Below, piece after piece: positions 15,721-22,226 of a stretch of 35,954 bases of DNA. Origin of the DNA: Enterococcus pallens ATCC BAA-351 (GTDB lineage Bacteria > Bacillota > Bacilli > Lactobacillales > Enterococcaceae); the NCBI RefSeq assembly GCF_000407485.1, contig NZ_ASWD01000010.1, positions 1-35,954 on the forward strand, in the 5' to 3' direction. Each line of letters begins with the position of its first letter. The stretch's first letter is position 1. The notes under the pieces are model-generated. The model searched no databases. It saw only the letters and a list, made by a program, of their open reading frames with translations, and had not been told where the DNA came from. The position numbers and the translations under genes were made by a program.

Positions 15721-15849
15721 ATGTGCCAGATAATGGTCATTCAACAGCAGCAAGAAAATGAGTATAGAAAAAAACTATTCGTTCAGGAAGCAGCTGCTTA
15801 CGAAGAAAAGAAGCTGCTAGAATATTACAGGGAGGAAAGGCAATTATGA
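15721..15849 (+). CDS. small hypothetical protein, 42 aa, translationally coupled
   Basis: ATG 15721 follows TTAGGTGAATTT and the frame (MCQIMVIQQQQENEYRKKLF...) ends in TGA at 15847-15849, overlapping the next gene's ATG by the pattern ATGA. The product is a Gln/Glu/Lys-rich helix. The frame is also open and protein-like upstream to about 15631 (GDFEEEQLAAISEKPK... NPALLLGEF) but has no normal start codon there, so the gene may once have been longer or may be reached by a frameshift from the ArdC gene. No family recognised. Confidence 0.5.
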   Translation: MCQIMVIQQQQENEYRKKLFVQEAAAYEEKKLLEYYREERQL

Positions 15850-16112
15850 AAGTGAGTTTTACACAGCACGAGGTTGAAATTATTAGCAGCCACCTATCAC
15901 TAGCAAAGGAAAAAACAAAAGCAAGCGTGGCGCAAGAAGTCGAAAACATGGTTTCGCTGCTGCAAAGCGAACAAGGCAAACAGTATATTGAAGATGATGA
16001 ACAGCGAGCCTATACGCTTGATCAGTACAAATCGACAGCTGAAAAATTAGCAGAAGTAACAGAAGACGAATTCCAAAAGATTGATCTTTCGTCAGCAGAT
16101 ATGCTGAGGTAA
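15846..16112 (+). CDS. hypothetical protein, 88 aa, downstream of the ArdC-like gene
   Basis: Begins MKVSFTQHEVEIISSHLSLA and is mostly helical and acidic, ending QKIDLSSADMLR. The ribosome site AGGGAGGAAAGG lies inside the preceding small gene, and the start overlaps that gene's stop, so translation is coupled. No signal peptide, membrane segment or known motif was found. It is the last gene before a hairpin and terminator and therefore closes the ArdC transcription unit. Because genes here enter the recipient early or belong to the DNA-processing set, a role in DNA handling is possible but unproven. Confidence 0.65.
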   Translation: MKVSFTQHEVEIISSHLSLAKEKTKASVAQEVENMVSLLQSEQGKQYIEDDEQRAYTLDQYKSTAEKLAEVTEDEFQKIDLSSADMLR

Positions 16113-16130
16113 AAAGAAAAATCACGGGGT

Positions 16131-16191
16131 TTGGGGCGAAGCCCCAAGTATAAAAAAGAAGAGAAGCCAAACCGCTCTCTTCTTTTTTTTT
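16131..16191 (+). terminator. hairpin pair and terminator closing the ArdC unit
   Basis: TTGGGGC-GAA-GCCCCAA (16131-16147) is a perfect 7-bp hairpin. Then AGAAGAGAAGC (16157-16167) pairs, with one bulge, with GCTCTCTTCT (16174-16183), followed by a long T run to 16191. The second element is a classical Rho-independent terminator. The GGGGC hairpin just before it may assist or belong to the transfer origin. Confidence 0.75.
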
Positions 16192-16195
16192 ATGT

Positions 16196-16479
16196 AAGAT
16201 GGTACCATCTTGCAAATCTTGCTATAAGACTTCCTGCCCAAAAACGGCAGGAAGTCCACAGCAAGTTTGATCACTATTGAAAATAGAAAAGAGCAGACAC
16301 CTTACTTTTTTCTTTCGCAGAAAAAAGTAACAAAAAAGAACTCTCACACTCGCCGTGTGGGGGCGTGCCAAACGAATGGAGATTCGTTCAGCAAGCTGGT
16401 AGCGTGAGGGGGCTTGTTTTTAGCCGTCAATTCCTTAAATTCCTTCCCTACGTTCAGTCAGACATTTACCATTGACGGC
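16196..16479. other. probable origin of transfer (oriT): hairpin-rich non-coding region before mobC
   Basis: This gene-free stretch (16113-16532) holds a dense series of inverted repeats: a 16-bp palindrome AAGATGGTACCATCTT (16196-16211); GACTTCCTGCC/GGCAGGAAGTC (16228-16256, 7-base loop); TTACTTTTTTCT/AGAAAAAAGTAA (16302-16330, 5-base loop); CACAC/GTGTG (16345-16359); AACGAAT/ATTCGTT (16371-16388); CAAGC/GCTTG followed by T5 (16392-16421); and GCCGTCAAT/ATTGACGGC (16423-16479). Position directly before mobC and the relaxase is the usual place of oriT in this family. The most oriT-like part is about 16300-16400. The nick site itself cannot be identified by eye. Confidence 0.6.
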
Positions 16480-16532
16480 ACGTCGTAATTACTTCTTTTT
16501 GAAAATAGTTTAATCCGTTAGAAGGTGATACA

Positions 16533-16979
16533 TTGGAGAATCAAGTTGAAAATATACCGGAATTCAATCAGTTAATCATGCAAAAAACGTCCGATGAAGT
16601 TTTAGAAATTGCGAATACGTATGATGATTCAATACGCAGCATTCAAAAAAAATTTAGAGTTTCGGAACGAGAAAACTTTCTGATTCAATATAAAATGAAC
16701 TTATCCAACACGAGAAATTTCACACATTATGCTTGCCGGATGTGTCTTTCTGGAATGACCGTTACAACAGATTTTTCAGACTTACGAGCGTTAACCAGTG
16801 AATTAGGTAGGATAGGGAACAATATAAACCAACTGGCACACAAAGCAAACATGACCAATAACATTGAAAAGGACGATTTCCAATCTTTGAAAAATGAATA
16901 TGATCAGCTGGCAAAATTGGTTAGTGAAGCGTTATTGTACAAGTTGAAACGTGCAAGAGATTTTCAGAGGTACGTTTAG
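16533..16979 (+). CDS. MobC/PcfF-like relaxosome accessory protein, TTG start
   Basis: DNA-binding protein expected to bind oriT and help the relaxase nick. The motif LTSELGRIGNNINQLAHKAN (about 88-107) is the hallmark of the MobC relaxosome family, and the first half (VSERENFLIQYKMNLSN) is compatible with a ribbon-helix-helix domain. No ATG is available near the ribosome site; TTG 16533 with AGAAGGTGATACA upstream is the clear start. The 148-residue length is normal. Its stop codon shares one base with the relaxase GTG (TAGTG, 16977-16981), so the two are translated together. Confidence 0.9.
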   Translation: MENQVENIPEFNQLIMQKTSDEVLEIANTYDDSIRSIQKKFRVSERENFLIQYKMNLSNTRNFTHYACRMCLSGMTVTTDFSDLRALTSELGRIGNNINQLAHKANMTNNIEKDDFQSLKNEYDQLAKLVSEALLYKLKRARDFQRYV

Positions 16980-19276
16980 TGGCAGTCACGACAATTCATC
17001 AGATAAAAAGTACGCTGAAAAAAGCGTTAGACTATATACAAAATCCTGAAAAAACTGACGAGGGATTGCTAGTTAGCAGTTACAATTGTGAAGCTACGCT
17101 TGCCGAAGTAGAAATGGAAATCACACGACAATACGCAAGAGAAGTGAAAGGCGATTATCGAAAGACAGGCGGCAGCGAAGTATTAGCTCACCACCTCATT
17201 CAGAGCTTTTCACCGGAGGATGATGTTTCGCCGGAGCTGGCTCATGAGATCGGAAAGCAGCTTGTAGATGAACTGCTTGGAGGAAAATTCGAATATGTGA
17301 TTTCGACACACGTTGATAAAGATCACATTCACAATCACATCATTTTTAACAGCGTATCCTTTTACGACTTGAAAAAATTTAGAAGTCAGCCTTATAGGAC
17401 AGCAAATCAAATTTTAGAGATCAGCAATCGCCTATGTGCGGAAAATGATTTGTCTATCGCTCCACGCAAGCAGCAGCTGCGCAACTCCTATAAAAACTAT
17501 TCAAGATACAAAAAGAATTCAACGTTTAGGGCTGAGATCAGAAAACGATTAAACATGATTCTTGATGAATCTGTTTCTATGGAAGAATTCAAATCTAAAG
17601 CAGCTGAGCTAAAAATAGACGTTGACGATTCCGGCAAACACATTACTTATTTTTTAGCTGGTGAAGGTCAGAAGCGCAAGACACGAGGAAACAAACTTGA
17701 TGATTTAGAAACGTACACGGAAAAAGGAATTCAAGAACGGGTTGAAGAAAATAAAATCCTTGTCACGCAACTTGAAAAAGCAATCGAGGAATCTTTCTCC
17801 ACCAGCGATAATTTGGAAGATTTTCAGTTTAATTTGCGACAAGATCACGGGATAACTTTTAAAGAGCATAAAAAATTTGGAGTAGTGTTCCAGTTTGATG
17901 ATGTGAATCGTTCGAGTTTAAAAGAGCGAATACTTCCCGATAGTTATCATATTGAAAATCTGAACGGCAACTTTAGAACTGATTACGATTTTTCACAAGA
18001 GAACAGCCTAGAGCCGATTAGCGAACGTTACCGACAACAAGAAAAAAGTAAGATTGAGAATCAAGAAACCCCTATCGTTTTACTTGATGAACAAATCGAG
18101 AAAGTAACCAAAGAAGGTCTACTAATTAATTTAGAATCGCCCGATGCGAACGGTTATATCTTTATCAATAGTAACTTTGTTGATGTAGACAAAACCACCG
18201 GAGACTATACTATTTGGATCGGTGACAAATTTGATTACACGGTTAGGGATCAAAGCGGCGAGGTTTCGGAAAACTACACCTTAAAAGGTGAGGGACTTAT
18301 TCGAGGGCTAGAGTTGGCAAAAGGGATAGAACCGCTGCCGATTTACGTGCATAGCAAGTATATAAAAAGCATTAGTGAACGTGGGCTTTCGCTATCAATG
18401 CCGGACAAAGGGATCGAACGGCTTTTCATTCCTAAAGAGTATGTGGAATATGATCAGATTAGCAAGAATTGCACAGTGAGGATCGGTGAAAATTGGAATT
18501 ACTATGGCAAGCCGACTTTAAAAGAGAATGCGACACAAGAGCAAATAAGGAACAATGCAGCGGTACGTTTTAAAGGTCAAGACGTGATCAGCGAGCTTCA
18601 AAAAGAAAGTAAATATTTGGACGTTCTTATTCAACCAAAAATGAATATGCTACGACATAGAATGCAAAAAATGCACACGTCGGCTTTAGTAGAGACACTA
18701 AATACTTTCAGAGAAGAAAAGATCGAGAAGCCGTCTGATTTAGCTCAAAAGCTTGCAGCGGTTCATAGAGAAAAGGCAGCTGCACAAACGAAGATCGATG
18801 AGATAGAAAAGAAGATCACCAATTATAACAACGTCGCCAAGCTGCTGGTAACTTACGAAAAGTACTTACCAATCGTTAAAGAGATCGACGGTGCCGGATT
18901 TTTGCAAAAAACAAAGTTAGAAAAGCAATATGAGTCGGAGCTGCGGCAATTTAATTTAGCAGAAAAAAAACTCACTGCTACAAATAATTTGAGAATGGAT
19001 ATGCCGAAAGAAAAGATTATTGCGCTTGCTAAAAATCAAGAGCAGCAAAAAAAGCGTCTGATCGACAGCTTTAAATACTATGAGCAGCAGCTTGAAAAAC
19101 TAGAAGATGCGAGATTAGTTCTTGAAGAAGTAACTGGAGATCAGTTAGAAGCAGCAGCTTATGAATACTCAGAGATTGAATCGCTAAGTGATCGCTTAGA
19201 TACATTAGAAAACGAAGCAAAGCAGGAAAATGACGAAAGAGAAGTACAAGAAAAAAGGAATGATCGAGAGAGATAA
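16979..19276 (+). CDS. MOBP-family relaxase (conjugative nickase), GTG start
   Basis: Cuts oriT and stays bound to the 5' end of the transferred strand. The first 200 residues match the relaxase/mobilisation nuclease domain: Y19 in LDYIQNPEKT is the likely nucleophile, and the metal-binding histidine motif is H111-VDKD-H116-I-H118-N-H120. ETYTEKGIQERVEENK and later regions are moderately conserved linker. The last 200 residues are coiled coil (FREEKIEKPSDLAQKLAAVH..., QEQQKKRLIDSFKYYEQQ), likely used for docking on the PcfB/VirD4 proteins. Length 765 aa is slightly long for the group. GTG 16979 overlaps the mobC stop and has CAGAGG upstream. Confidence 0.95.
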   Translation: MAVTTIHQIKSTLKKALDYIQNPEKTDEGLLVSSYNCEATLAEVEMEITRQYAREVKGDYRKTGGSEVLAHHLIQSFSPEDDVSPELAHEIGKQLVDELLGGKFEYVISTHVDKDHIHNHIIFNSVSFYDLKKFRSQPYRTANQILEISNRLCAENDLSIAPRKQQLRNSYKNYSRYKKNSTFRAEIRKRLNMILDESVSMEEFKSKAAELKIDVDDSGKHITYFLAGEGQKRKTRGNKLDDLETYTEKGIQERVEENKILVTQLEKAIEESFSTSDNLEDFQFNLRQDHGITFKEHKKFGVVFQFDDVNRSSLKERILPDSYHIENLNGNFRTDYDFSQENSLEPISERYRQQEKSKIENQETPIVLLDEQIEKVTKEGLLINLESPDANGYIFINSNFVDVDKTTGDYTIWIGDKFDYTVRDQSGEVSENYTLKGEGLIRGLELAKGIEPLPIYVHSKYIKSISERGLSLSMPDKGIERLFIPKEYVEYDQISKNCTVRIGENWNYYGKPTLKENATQEQIRNNAAVRFKGQDVISELQKESKYLDVLIQPKMNMLRHRMQKMHTSALVETLNTFREEKIEKPSDLAQKLAAVHREKAAAQTKIDEIEKKITNYNNVAKLLVTYEKYLPIVKEIDGAGFLQKTKLEKQYESELRQFNLAEKKLTATNNLRMDMPKEKIIALAKNQEQQKKRLIDSFKYYEQQLEKLEDARLVLEEVTGDQLEAAAYEYSEIESLSDRLDTLENEAKQENDEREVQEKRNDRER

Positions 19277-19281
19277 TAGAT

Positions 19282-19338
19282 ACGCCTTAGCGTGTGAGTA
19301 TGCTGCGTTGACACCAGCGGCTGTGATCCTTTTATCAC
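19282..19338. repeat. degenerate copy of the MTTA hairpin array
   Basis: ACGC-CTTA-GCGT (19282-19293) is a hairpin with the CTTA tetraloop, followed by GTGAG, an imperfect GCTG/CAGC hairpin and GTGAT/ATCAC (19323-19338). Order and spacer sequence resemble the longer array at 22499-22610 (there CGC-ATTA-GCG, then TGTGAG). It lies between the relaxase and ssb genes and may be a structured RNA or a DNA-level signal. Confidence 0.5.
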
Positions 19339-19386
19339 GACCATTGAAATTAAAAGATTACTGTTTTATCTAGTTAGGAGGAAATC

Positions 19387-19698
19387 ATGATTAATAATGT
19401 TGTTCTTGTCGGTAGGCTAACCAAAGAGCCGGATATGAAATATTTACCTAACGGTGATCCTGTAACCACGTTTATAATTGCTGTAAACCGTAACTTTAAA
19501 AATCAAAGCGGAGACCGTGACGCCGATTTTATTAACTGTATTATTTGGCGTAATAAGGCAGTAAACTTTGCTGATTTATGCAAGAAAGGAACGTTGATCG
19601 GGATCACTGGGAGGATTCAAACACGAAACTATGAGAACAAAGAAGGACAAAGAGTCTATGTAACCGAGGTTGTTGCTGATGGGTTTCAGCTTCTTTAG
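19387..19698 (+). CDS. ssb: short single-stranded DNA-binding protein
   Basis: OB-fold SSB that would cover single-stranded plasmid DNA during transfer and replication. [41 protein letters not shown] and [21 protein letters not shown] are core SSB motifs. The protein stops at residue 103, directly after the OB core (VVADGFQLL), so the flexible linker and the acidic C-terminal tip (usually ending DDxPF), which recruits partner proteins, are missing. TTAGGAGGAAATC gives a strong start. It stands alone between the relaxase gene and the inverted-repeat cassette. It may be a natural tail-less plasmid SSB or a truncated one; a possible tail-like remnant lies at 22382-22462. Confidence 0.9.
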   Translation: MINNVVLVGRLTKEPDMKYLPNGDPVTTFIIAVNRNFKNQSGDRDADFINCIIWRNKAVNFADLCKKGTLIGITGRIQTRNYENKEGQRVYVTEVVADGFQLL

Positions 19699-19704
19699 CA
19701 ATAA

Positions 19705-19747
19705 ACACGAACGAAATAGCGACCTGGCACAAGCCGGTAGGCAGTAA
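19705..19747 (+). repeat. divergent third copy of the 51-bp repeat
   Basis: CACGAACGAA at the left, GACCTGG, CCGG and GCAGTAAA in the same order and spacing as in the 51-bp element that follows at 19750. It contains its own small hairpin (CTGGC-ACAA-GCCGG). It shows that the element exists as a tandem, diverged pair next to ssb. Confidence 0.5.
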
Positions 19748-19749
19748 AT

Positions 19750-19800
19750 CACGAACAAACGTCTGACCAGGATCACCGGATCTTGCAGTAAAAACCGAAC
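19750..19800 (+). repeat. 51-bp inverted repeat, left arm (partner 22315-22365)
   Basis: Begins CACGAACAAACGTCTGACC and has the invariant core CAGGATCACCGGATCTTGCA. The reverse complement occurs at 22315-22365 with 46 of 51 positions identical by eye, including 24 in a row. The two arms face each other across about 2.5 kb holding HigBA, two unknown genes, a serine recombinase and the type I toxin locus. Confidence 0.85.
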
Positions 19801-19881
19801 GCGGCTTAAAGACACTTATTGGATATAAAAATCGCAAATGAAATAAGTGGAAAACCAGCAGCTATAAACTAGACCCAATAA

Positions 19882-19919
19882 ACAAAAATGCTCCCCAGCG
19901 GTATCGGATGCTGGGGAGC
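19882..19919 (-). terminator. terminator of the leftward higBA unit
   Basis: GCTCCCCAGC (19890-19899) and GCTGGGGAGC (19910-19919) form a perfect 10-bp stem. Read leftwards it is followed by ATTTTTG, so it ends the higB-higA transcript shortly after the higA stop. Confidence 0.85.
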
Positions 19920-19925
19920 TGCTGC

Positions 19926-20204
19926 TTATTTGAATCCGATTGTTACTTCCTTGCCGACACTTGTTGCAATCTCGTAGAGTACGTTAAAGCTGACGTTCAT
20001 TGATCCATTCTCGATTCGTGCTATCGTACTTTGCGGCTTTCCTACCTTTTCAGCTAGTTCACGTTGTGTCATGCCTAATTCGTCTCTTAATTGAGCGACA
20101 GCAACAGCGACATTAAGTCTTTGTTTTTCTTTTTCAAACTCTGCCGCAAACTGAGGGCTGCTTGCCTTTTTCCGTGCAATTAAATCATTGATGCTGCTTG
20201 TCAT
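19926..20204 (-). CDS. higA: HigA-type antitoxin, XRE family
   Basis: Antitoxin and transcriptional repressor. Residues about 32-85 are a Cro/C1-type helix-turn-helix: LRDELGMTQRELAEKVGKPQ with STIARIENGSMNVSFNVLYE. The N-terminus (SPQFAAEFEKEKQRLNVAV) resembles antitoxins of the HigBA/Gp49 group. It follows the toxin gene, overlapping its end by four bases (20201-20204), which is the usual toxin-first order of HigBA. It should bind and neutralise the toxin and repress the promoter at 20567-20595, which carries a GATAGC/GCTATC palindrome. Confidence 0.9.
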   Translation of the reverse strand: MTSSINDLIARKKASSPQFAAEFEKEKQRLNVAVAVAQLRDELGMTQRELAEKVGKPQSTIARIENGSMNVSFNVLYEIATSVGKEVTIGFK

Positions 20205-20560
20205 TTTAATTCCCCTTTCGCATATTGCTCTCTGATCCGTTTAGCGTGTTCAATCTCTTTTCTAGGTGTCTTCTGCGTCTTCTTAGTAAATCCGTGAGTG
20301 ATCAGGTACTTATTTCCTACTTTTTGGAAATAAATAGCTCGTTGAATGTTATTTCCAACCTTAGAACGCAACTCGTAAAGGTTAGTATCTAATTTTTTAA
20401 CCCACTCCATTCGTTGTGCAACAAGCAATCCAAGCTCTTGTGTTGATTCAATTGTCGCCAGCAGCTTACTAGAATCTTTGCTTGGTAGCGATTCAAGAAA
20501 TTCAACGAATTCACTAGTACCGTCCGGTCTTTCTATAAAACGAAACTCTGGTTTTTCCAT
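20201..20560 (-). CDS. higB: HigB/RelE-type toxin (Gp49-like), probably leaderless
   Basis: Predicted mRNA-cleaving toxin acting at ribosomes. EFRFIERPDGTSEFVEFLES, WVKKLDTNLYELRSKVGNNI and RAIYFQKVGNKYLITHGFTKKTQ match the phage-derived Gp49-like/HigB branch of the RelE superfamily, with the basic and aromatic residues in the C-terminal strands (R93-like KTPRKEIEHAKRI helix at the end). Length 119 aa is typical. The start ATG has no ribosome site: the promoter's predicted first base falls on or next to the ATG, so the mRNA may be leaderless. With HigA it stabilises the plasmid by killing or arresting plasmid-free cells. Confidence 0.9.
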   Translation of the reverse strand: MEKPEFRFIERPDGTSEFVEFLESLPSKDSSKLLATIESTQELGLLVAQRMEWVKKLDTNLYELRSKVGNNIQRAIYFQKVGNKYLITHGFTKKTQKTPRKEIEHAKRIREQYAKGELK

Positions 20561-20566
20561 ATACTT

Positions 20567-20595
20567 ATGATAGCATACACGCTATCAAAAATCAA
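20567..20595 (-). promoter_or_regulatory. higBA promoter with palindromic operator
   Basis: On the minus strand TTGATT (20595-20590), a 17-base spacer and TATCAT (20572-20567). The palindrome GATAGC-GTGTAT-GCTATC (20569-20586) fills the spacer and touches the -10 box, the expected position for autorepression by HigA. Transcription should begin at about 20560, the A of the higB start codon. Confidence 0.7.
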
Positions 20596-20783
20596 ACTAA
20601 CCTATTCTTTTTTTGAGGTTCTATGTAATATTTTTTTTCTTGATGCCCTATTGCTAAATCAATGTAAAATTGAAAGCAGTCTTCCCCTACTTCGTTAACG
20701 GCGTTGGGTCCAAAATCCCAAAGCGAGTCAATCAAGTCATTGAGAGAAATTAAGTGAAATTCATATTGTCTTATTAGGTTCAT
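20592..20783 (-). CDS. hypothetical protein, 63 aa
   Basis: Starts MNLIRQYEFHLISLNDLIDS and is acidic in the middle (FGPNAVNEVGEDCFQFYIDL) and basic at the end (YYIEPQKKNRLV). The ribosome site AAAGGGG lies inside the preceding gene, whose end it overlaps by 23 bases in another frame, so the two are one unit. It ends just upstream of the higBA promoter and points towards it. I recognise no family. The position in a recombinase/toxin cassette would fit an orphan defence, immunity or toxin-antitoxin gene, but nothing in the sequence proves this. Confidence 0.55.
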   Translation of the reverse strand: MNLIRQYEFHLISLNDLIDSLWDFGPNAVNEVGEDCFQFYIDLAIGHQEKKYYIEPQKKNRLV

Positions 20784-21066
20784 TAAATTGTACCCCTTTA
20801 TACTTGTATAGATAGTATTTTTGATCTTTTTTGAAACTGATATTTATTTTGCATTCTTCTATTTCAAAGCAAAAGTAAATGTCGTTCTGCTTCCTTTTAG
20901 TTAGCGCTGCTGGTATTGAAAAGTGTGTCCGGTTATGCTTTATCATTAAGAATAGTACGTCCTCTTTGATTGCATAGAAAGGAATATCGGTATCAACGTA
21001 CTTATGAAAATCTACTATTAACTGGTCGTGCGGTTCTTTGATTCGACGTCTATAAATTTCAAACAT
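20761..21066 (-). CDS. hypothetical protein, 101 aa, divergent from the recombinase
   Basis: MFEIYRRRIKEPHDQLIVDF... appears soluble and beta-rich with many Lys, Phe and Tyr residues (DQKYYLYKYKGVQF). No known family was recognised. The start has CTAGGAGGTGTTTC, one of the best ribosome sites in the window, and a promoter is visible upstream (21099-21127), so the gene is very likely real. It is transcribed away from the serine recombinase, with the direct-repeat region 21137-21219 between them, and is overlapped at its end by a 63-residue gene. The pair resembles a two-gene cargo module of unknown function. Confidence 0.65.
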   Translation of the reverse strand: MFEIYRRRIKEPHDQLIVDFHKYVDTDIPFYAIKEDVLFLMIKHNRTHFSIPAALTKRKQNDIYFCFEIEECKINISFKKDQKYYLYKYKGVQFNEPNKTI

Positions 21067-21098
21067 GAAACACCTCCTAGAACATACGTTCGGATAAA

Positions 21099-21127
21099 TT
21101 TAATCATGTCTCACCTGCTCTTGTCAA
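21099..21127 (-). promoter_or_regulatory. leftward promoter of the two unknown cassette genes
   Basis: On the minus strand TTGACA (21127-21122), a perfect -35 hexamer, is 17 bases from ATTAAA (21104-21099), a moderate -10. The ribosome site GGAGGTG of the 101-residue gene follows within about 30 bases. Confidence 0.65.
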
Positions 21128-21136
21128 TTATTAAAC

Positions 21137-21219
21137 CAAACTGTATTTTTAGGGTGTCCCCTTACCGAACACTTTGGACTTGTTGCTATTGCTGAAATCA
21201 AACTGTATGATTAGGGTGT
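21137..21219 (+). repeat. pair of 21-bp direct repeats, candidate resolvase-binding (res) sites
   Basis: CAAACTGTATTTTTAGGGTGT (split here as CAAACTGTAT + TTTTAGGGTGT, 21137-21157) recurs at 21199-21219 with two changes (GA for TT). The copies are 62 bp apart, directly before the serine recombinase, and the second covers its -10 box. GTGTCC...GAACAC between them adds dyad symmetry. This is how resolvase genes carry their own recombination and autoregulation site. Confidence 0.65.
21183..21211 (+). promoter_or_regulatory. promoter of the serine recombinase
   Basis: TTGCTA (21183-21188), a 17-base spacer and TATGAT (21206-21211). The -10 box lies in the second 21-bp direct repeat, so bound recombinase would block its own promoter. 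Confidence 0.6.
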
Positions 21220-21250
21220 ATATTAATTATTTCAGGATGAGGTGGATTTA

Positions 21251-21862
21251 ATGCGAGTTGCTTATGCTAGAGTCTCAACGACTGAGCAGAATTTAGATAG
21301 ACAAATCGAAACACTTAAAAGCTTTGGTGCCGAAAAAATATTTATTGAAAAGAAATCCGGTGCGAATTTAAAAGACCGACCTGTTTTGCAGGAAGCCTTA
21401 GACTTTCTTAGGGAGAAAGATATTTTCATGGTCGAAGCGTTAGACCGGTTAGGCAGGAATTATGATGAGATTGTCACTACAGTAAACTATCTAAAAGAAA
21501 AAGATGTCAATTTTATCATTACCAGCTTACCTATCATGCAGGAAGCTATTGGCAACCCTCTTCTTGATCGGTTCGTTAAAGATTTATTGATTCAGCTATT
21601 AGCTATGATAGCCGAGCATGAAAGGATAGAATCACGGCGACGTCAAGCGCAAGGAATAGCCGTAGCAAAGTCCAAGGGCGTTTACAAAGGAAGACCACTC
21701 CTTTACTCACCCAATGCAAAAGACCCGCAAAAACGGGTCATTTATCGTGCAATTGTCGCTGAATTAGAGAAAGGTGTAGCTATTGCAAAAATTGCTAAAG
21801 AGTACAATATAACAAGGCAGACAGTTTATCGTATTAAAGACGATATTTCAGGATCAGAATAG
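21251..21862 (+). CDS. small serine recombinase (resolvase/invertase family)
   Basis: [20 protein letters not shown] gives the catalytic Ser at position 9 and the usual start of Tn3/beta-type recombinases. [36 protein letters not shown] and GRP are conserved; the C-terminal helix-turn-helix ([20 protein letters not shown]) completes a normal 203-residue enzyme. The frame opens with a GTG at 21242, but ATG 21251 has GAGGTG six bases before it. It probably resolves plasmid multimers or cointegrates at the repeats 21137-21219. Because the whole cassette is bounded by 51-bp inverted repeats, an invertase role is a second possibility. Confidence 0.95.
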   Translation: MRVAYARVSTTEQNLDRQIETLKSFGAEKIFIEKKSGANLKDRPVLQEALDFLREKDIFMVEALDRLGRNYDEIVTTVNYLKEKDVNFIITSLPIMQEAIGNPLLDRFVKDLLIQLLAMIAEHERIESRRRQAQGIAVAKSKGVYKGRPLLYSPNAKDPQKRVIYRAIVAELEKGVAIAKIAKEYNITRQTVYRIKDDISGSE

Positions 21863-21878
21863 AAATTTTAGCGAAGAA

Positions 21879-21887
21879 TGCTATAAT
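21879..21887 (+). promoter_or_regulatory. extended -10 promoter of the type I toxin
   Basis: TGCTATAAT is a perfect extended -10; no good -35 is needed or seen. The transcript would begin near 21894 and contain the GACGGTGGCTA segment that pairs with the 3' end of the message. Confidence 0.7.
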
Positions 21888-21992
21888 GAATGCAAGACAG
21901 TAAAAGTTTTTTCTAATGACGGTGGCTATCCATTCGAAAGTGAGGTGATGCGTATGTGCGTATCCCAAGAATCTGTAGAAAGGAGATGCCTT

Positions 21993-22097
21993 TTGTCTGT
22001 GGAAGCAGCGTTAGGATTAATGATCAGTTTCGGTTCTCTAATCGCAACTATCATTTTCGGAATCCTGACAATCAGCAAAAACGACAAAAAAAAATAA
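21993..22097 (+). CDS. holin-like type I toxin, 34 aa, TTG start
   Basis: MSVEAALGLMISFGSLIATI... with one hydrophobic helix (about 5-27) and a Lys-rich tail (KNDKKK) is typical of the holin-like toxin family (Hol_Tox) of Gram-positive type I toxin-antitoxin loci; such peptides damage the membrane. TTG 21993 has AAAGGAG seven bases upstream. The same frame is open from ATG 21948 and 21954 behind GAGGTG, which would add 13-15 residues (MCVSQESVERRCL), so the longer form is an alternative. GACGGTGGCTA (21918-21928) is complementary to TAGCCGCCGTC (22146-22156) with one wobble, so the full message can fold 5' to 3' and hide its ribosome sites. An antisense RNA is encoded opposite its 3' part. 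Confidence 0.8.
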   Translation: MSVEAALGLMISFGSLIATIIFGILTISKNDKKK

Positions 22098-22206
22098 CCG
22101 TCACTTTTAGCAGGGAGACGATTATTTCTTTATAAGTAATTATCCTAGCCGCCGTCTTTAGCGGTGCTGTCCCAAAGGGAGGTTGTTAGCGCAACTTCCC
22201 TTTTCG
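22087..22206 (-). ncRNA. antisense antitoxin RNA of the holin-like toxin
   Basis: A minus-strand promoter TGCTATAAT corresponds to 22220-22212. Transcription from about 22205 runs leftwards over the toxin's 3' region and meets a terminator: ATAATCGTC (complement of 22121-22129 region) pairs with GACGGTTAT, followed by nine U residues that are the complement of the toxin's AAA-AAA-AAA lysine codons. The RNA would be about 120 nt and overlap the toxin mRNA tail, the arrangement of known type I modules. Ends are inferred from promoter and terminator only. Confidence 0.7.
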
Positions 22207-22208
22207 TA
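22174..22208 (+). terminator. terminator of the toxin message
   Basis: AAAGGGAGGTTG (22174-22185) pairs with CAACTTCCCTTT (22192-22203) with one wobble, loop TTAGCG, then a T-rich stretch. It ends the toxin mRNA and lies inside the 5' end of the antisense RNA, where it forms the reverse hairpin. Confidence 0.8.
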
Positions 22209-22226
22209 TTTATTATAGCATACTTC

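Noticed and set aside
21137-21219. The 21-bp direct repeats as a transposon end or target duplication
   Set aside because: They lie together at the recombinase promoter and not at the edges of any element, so res or operator sites are the better reading.
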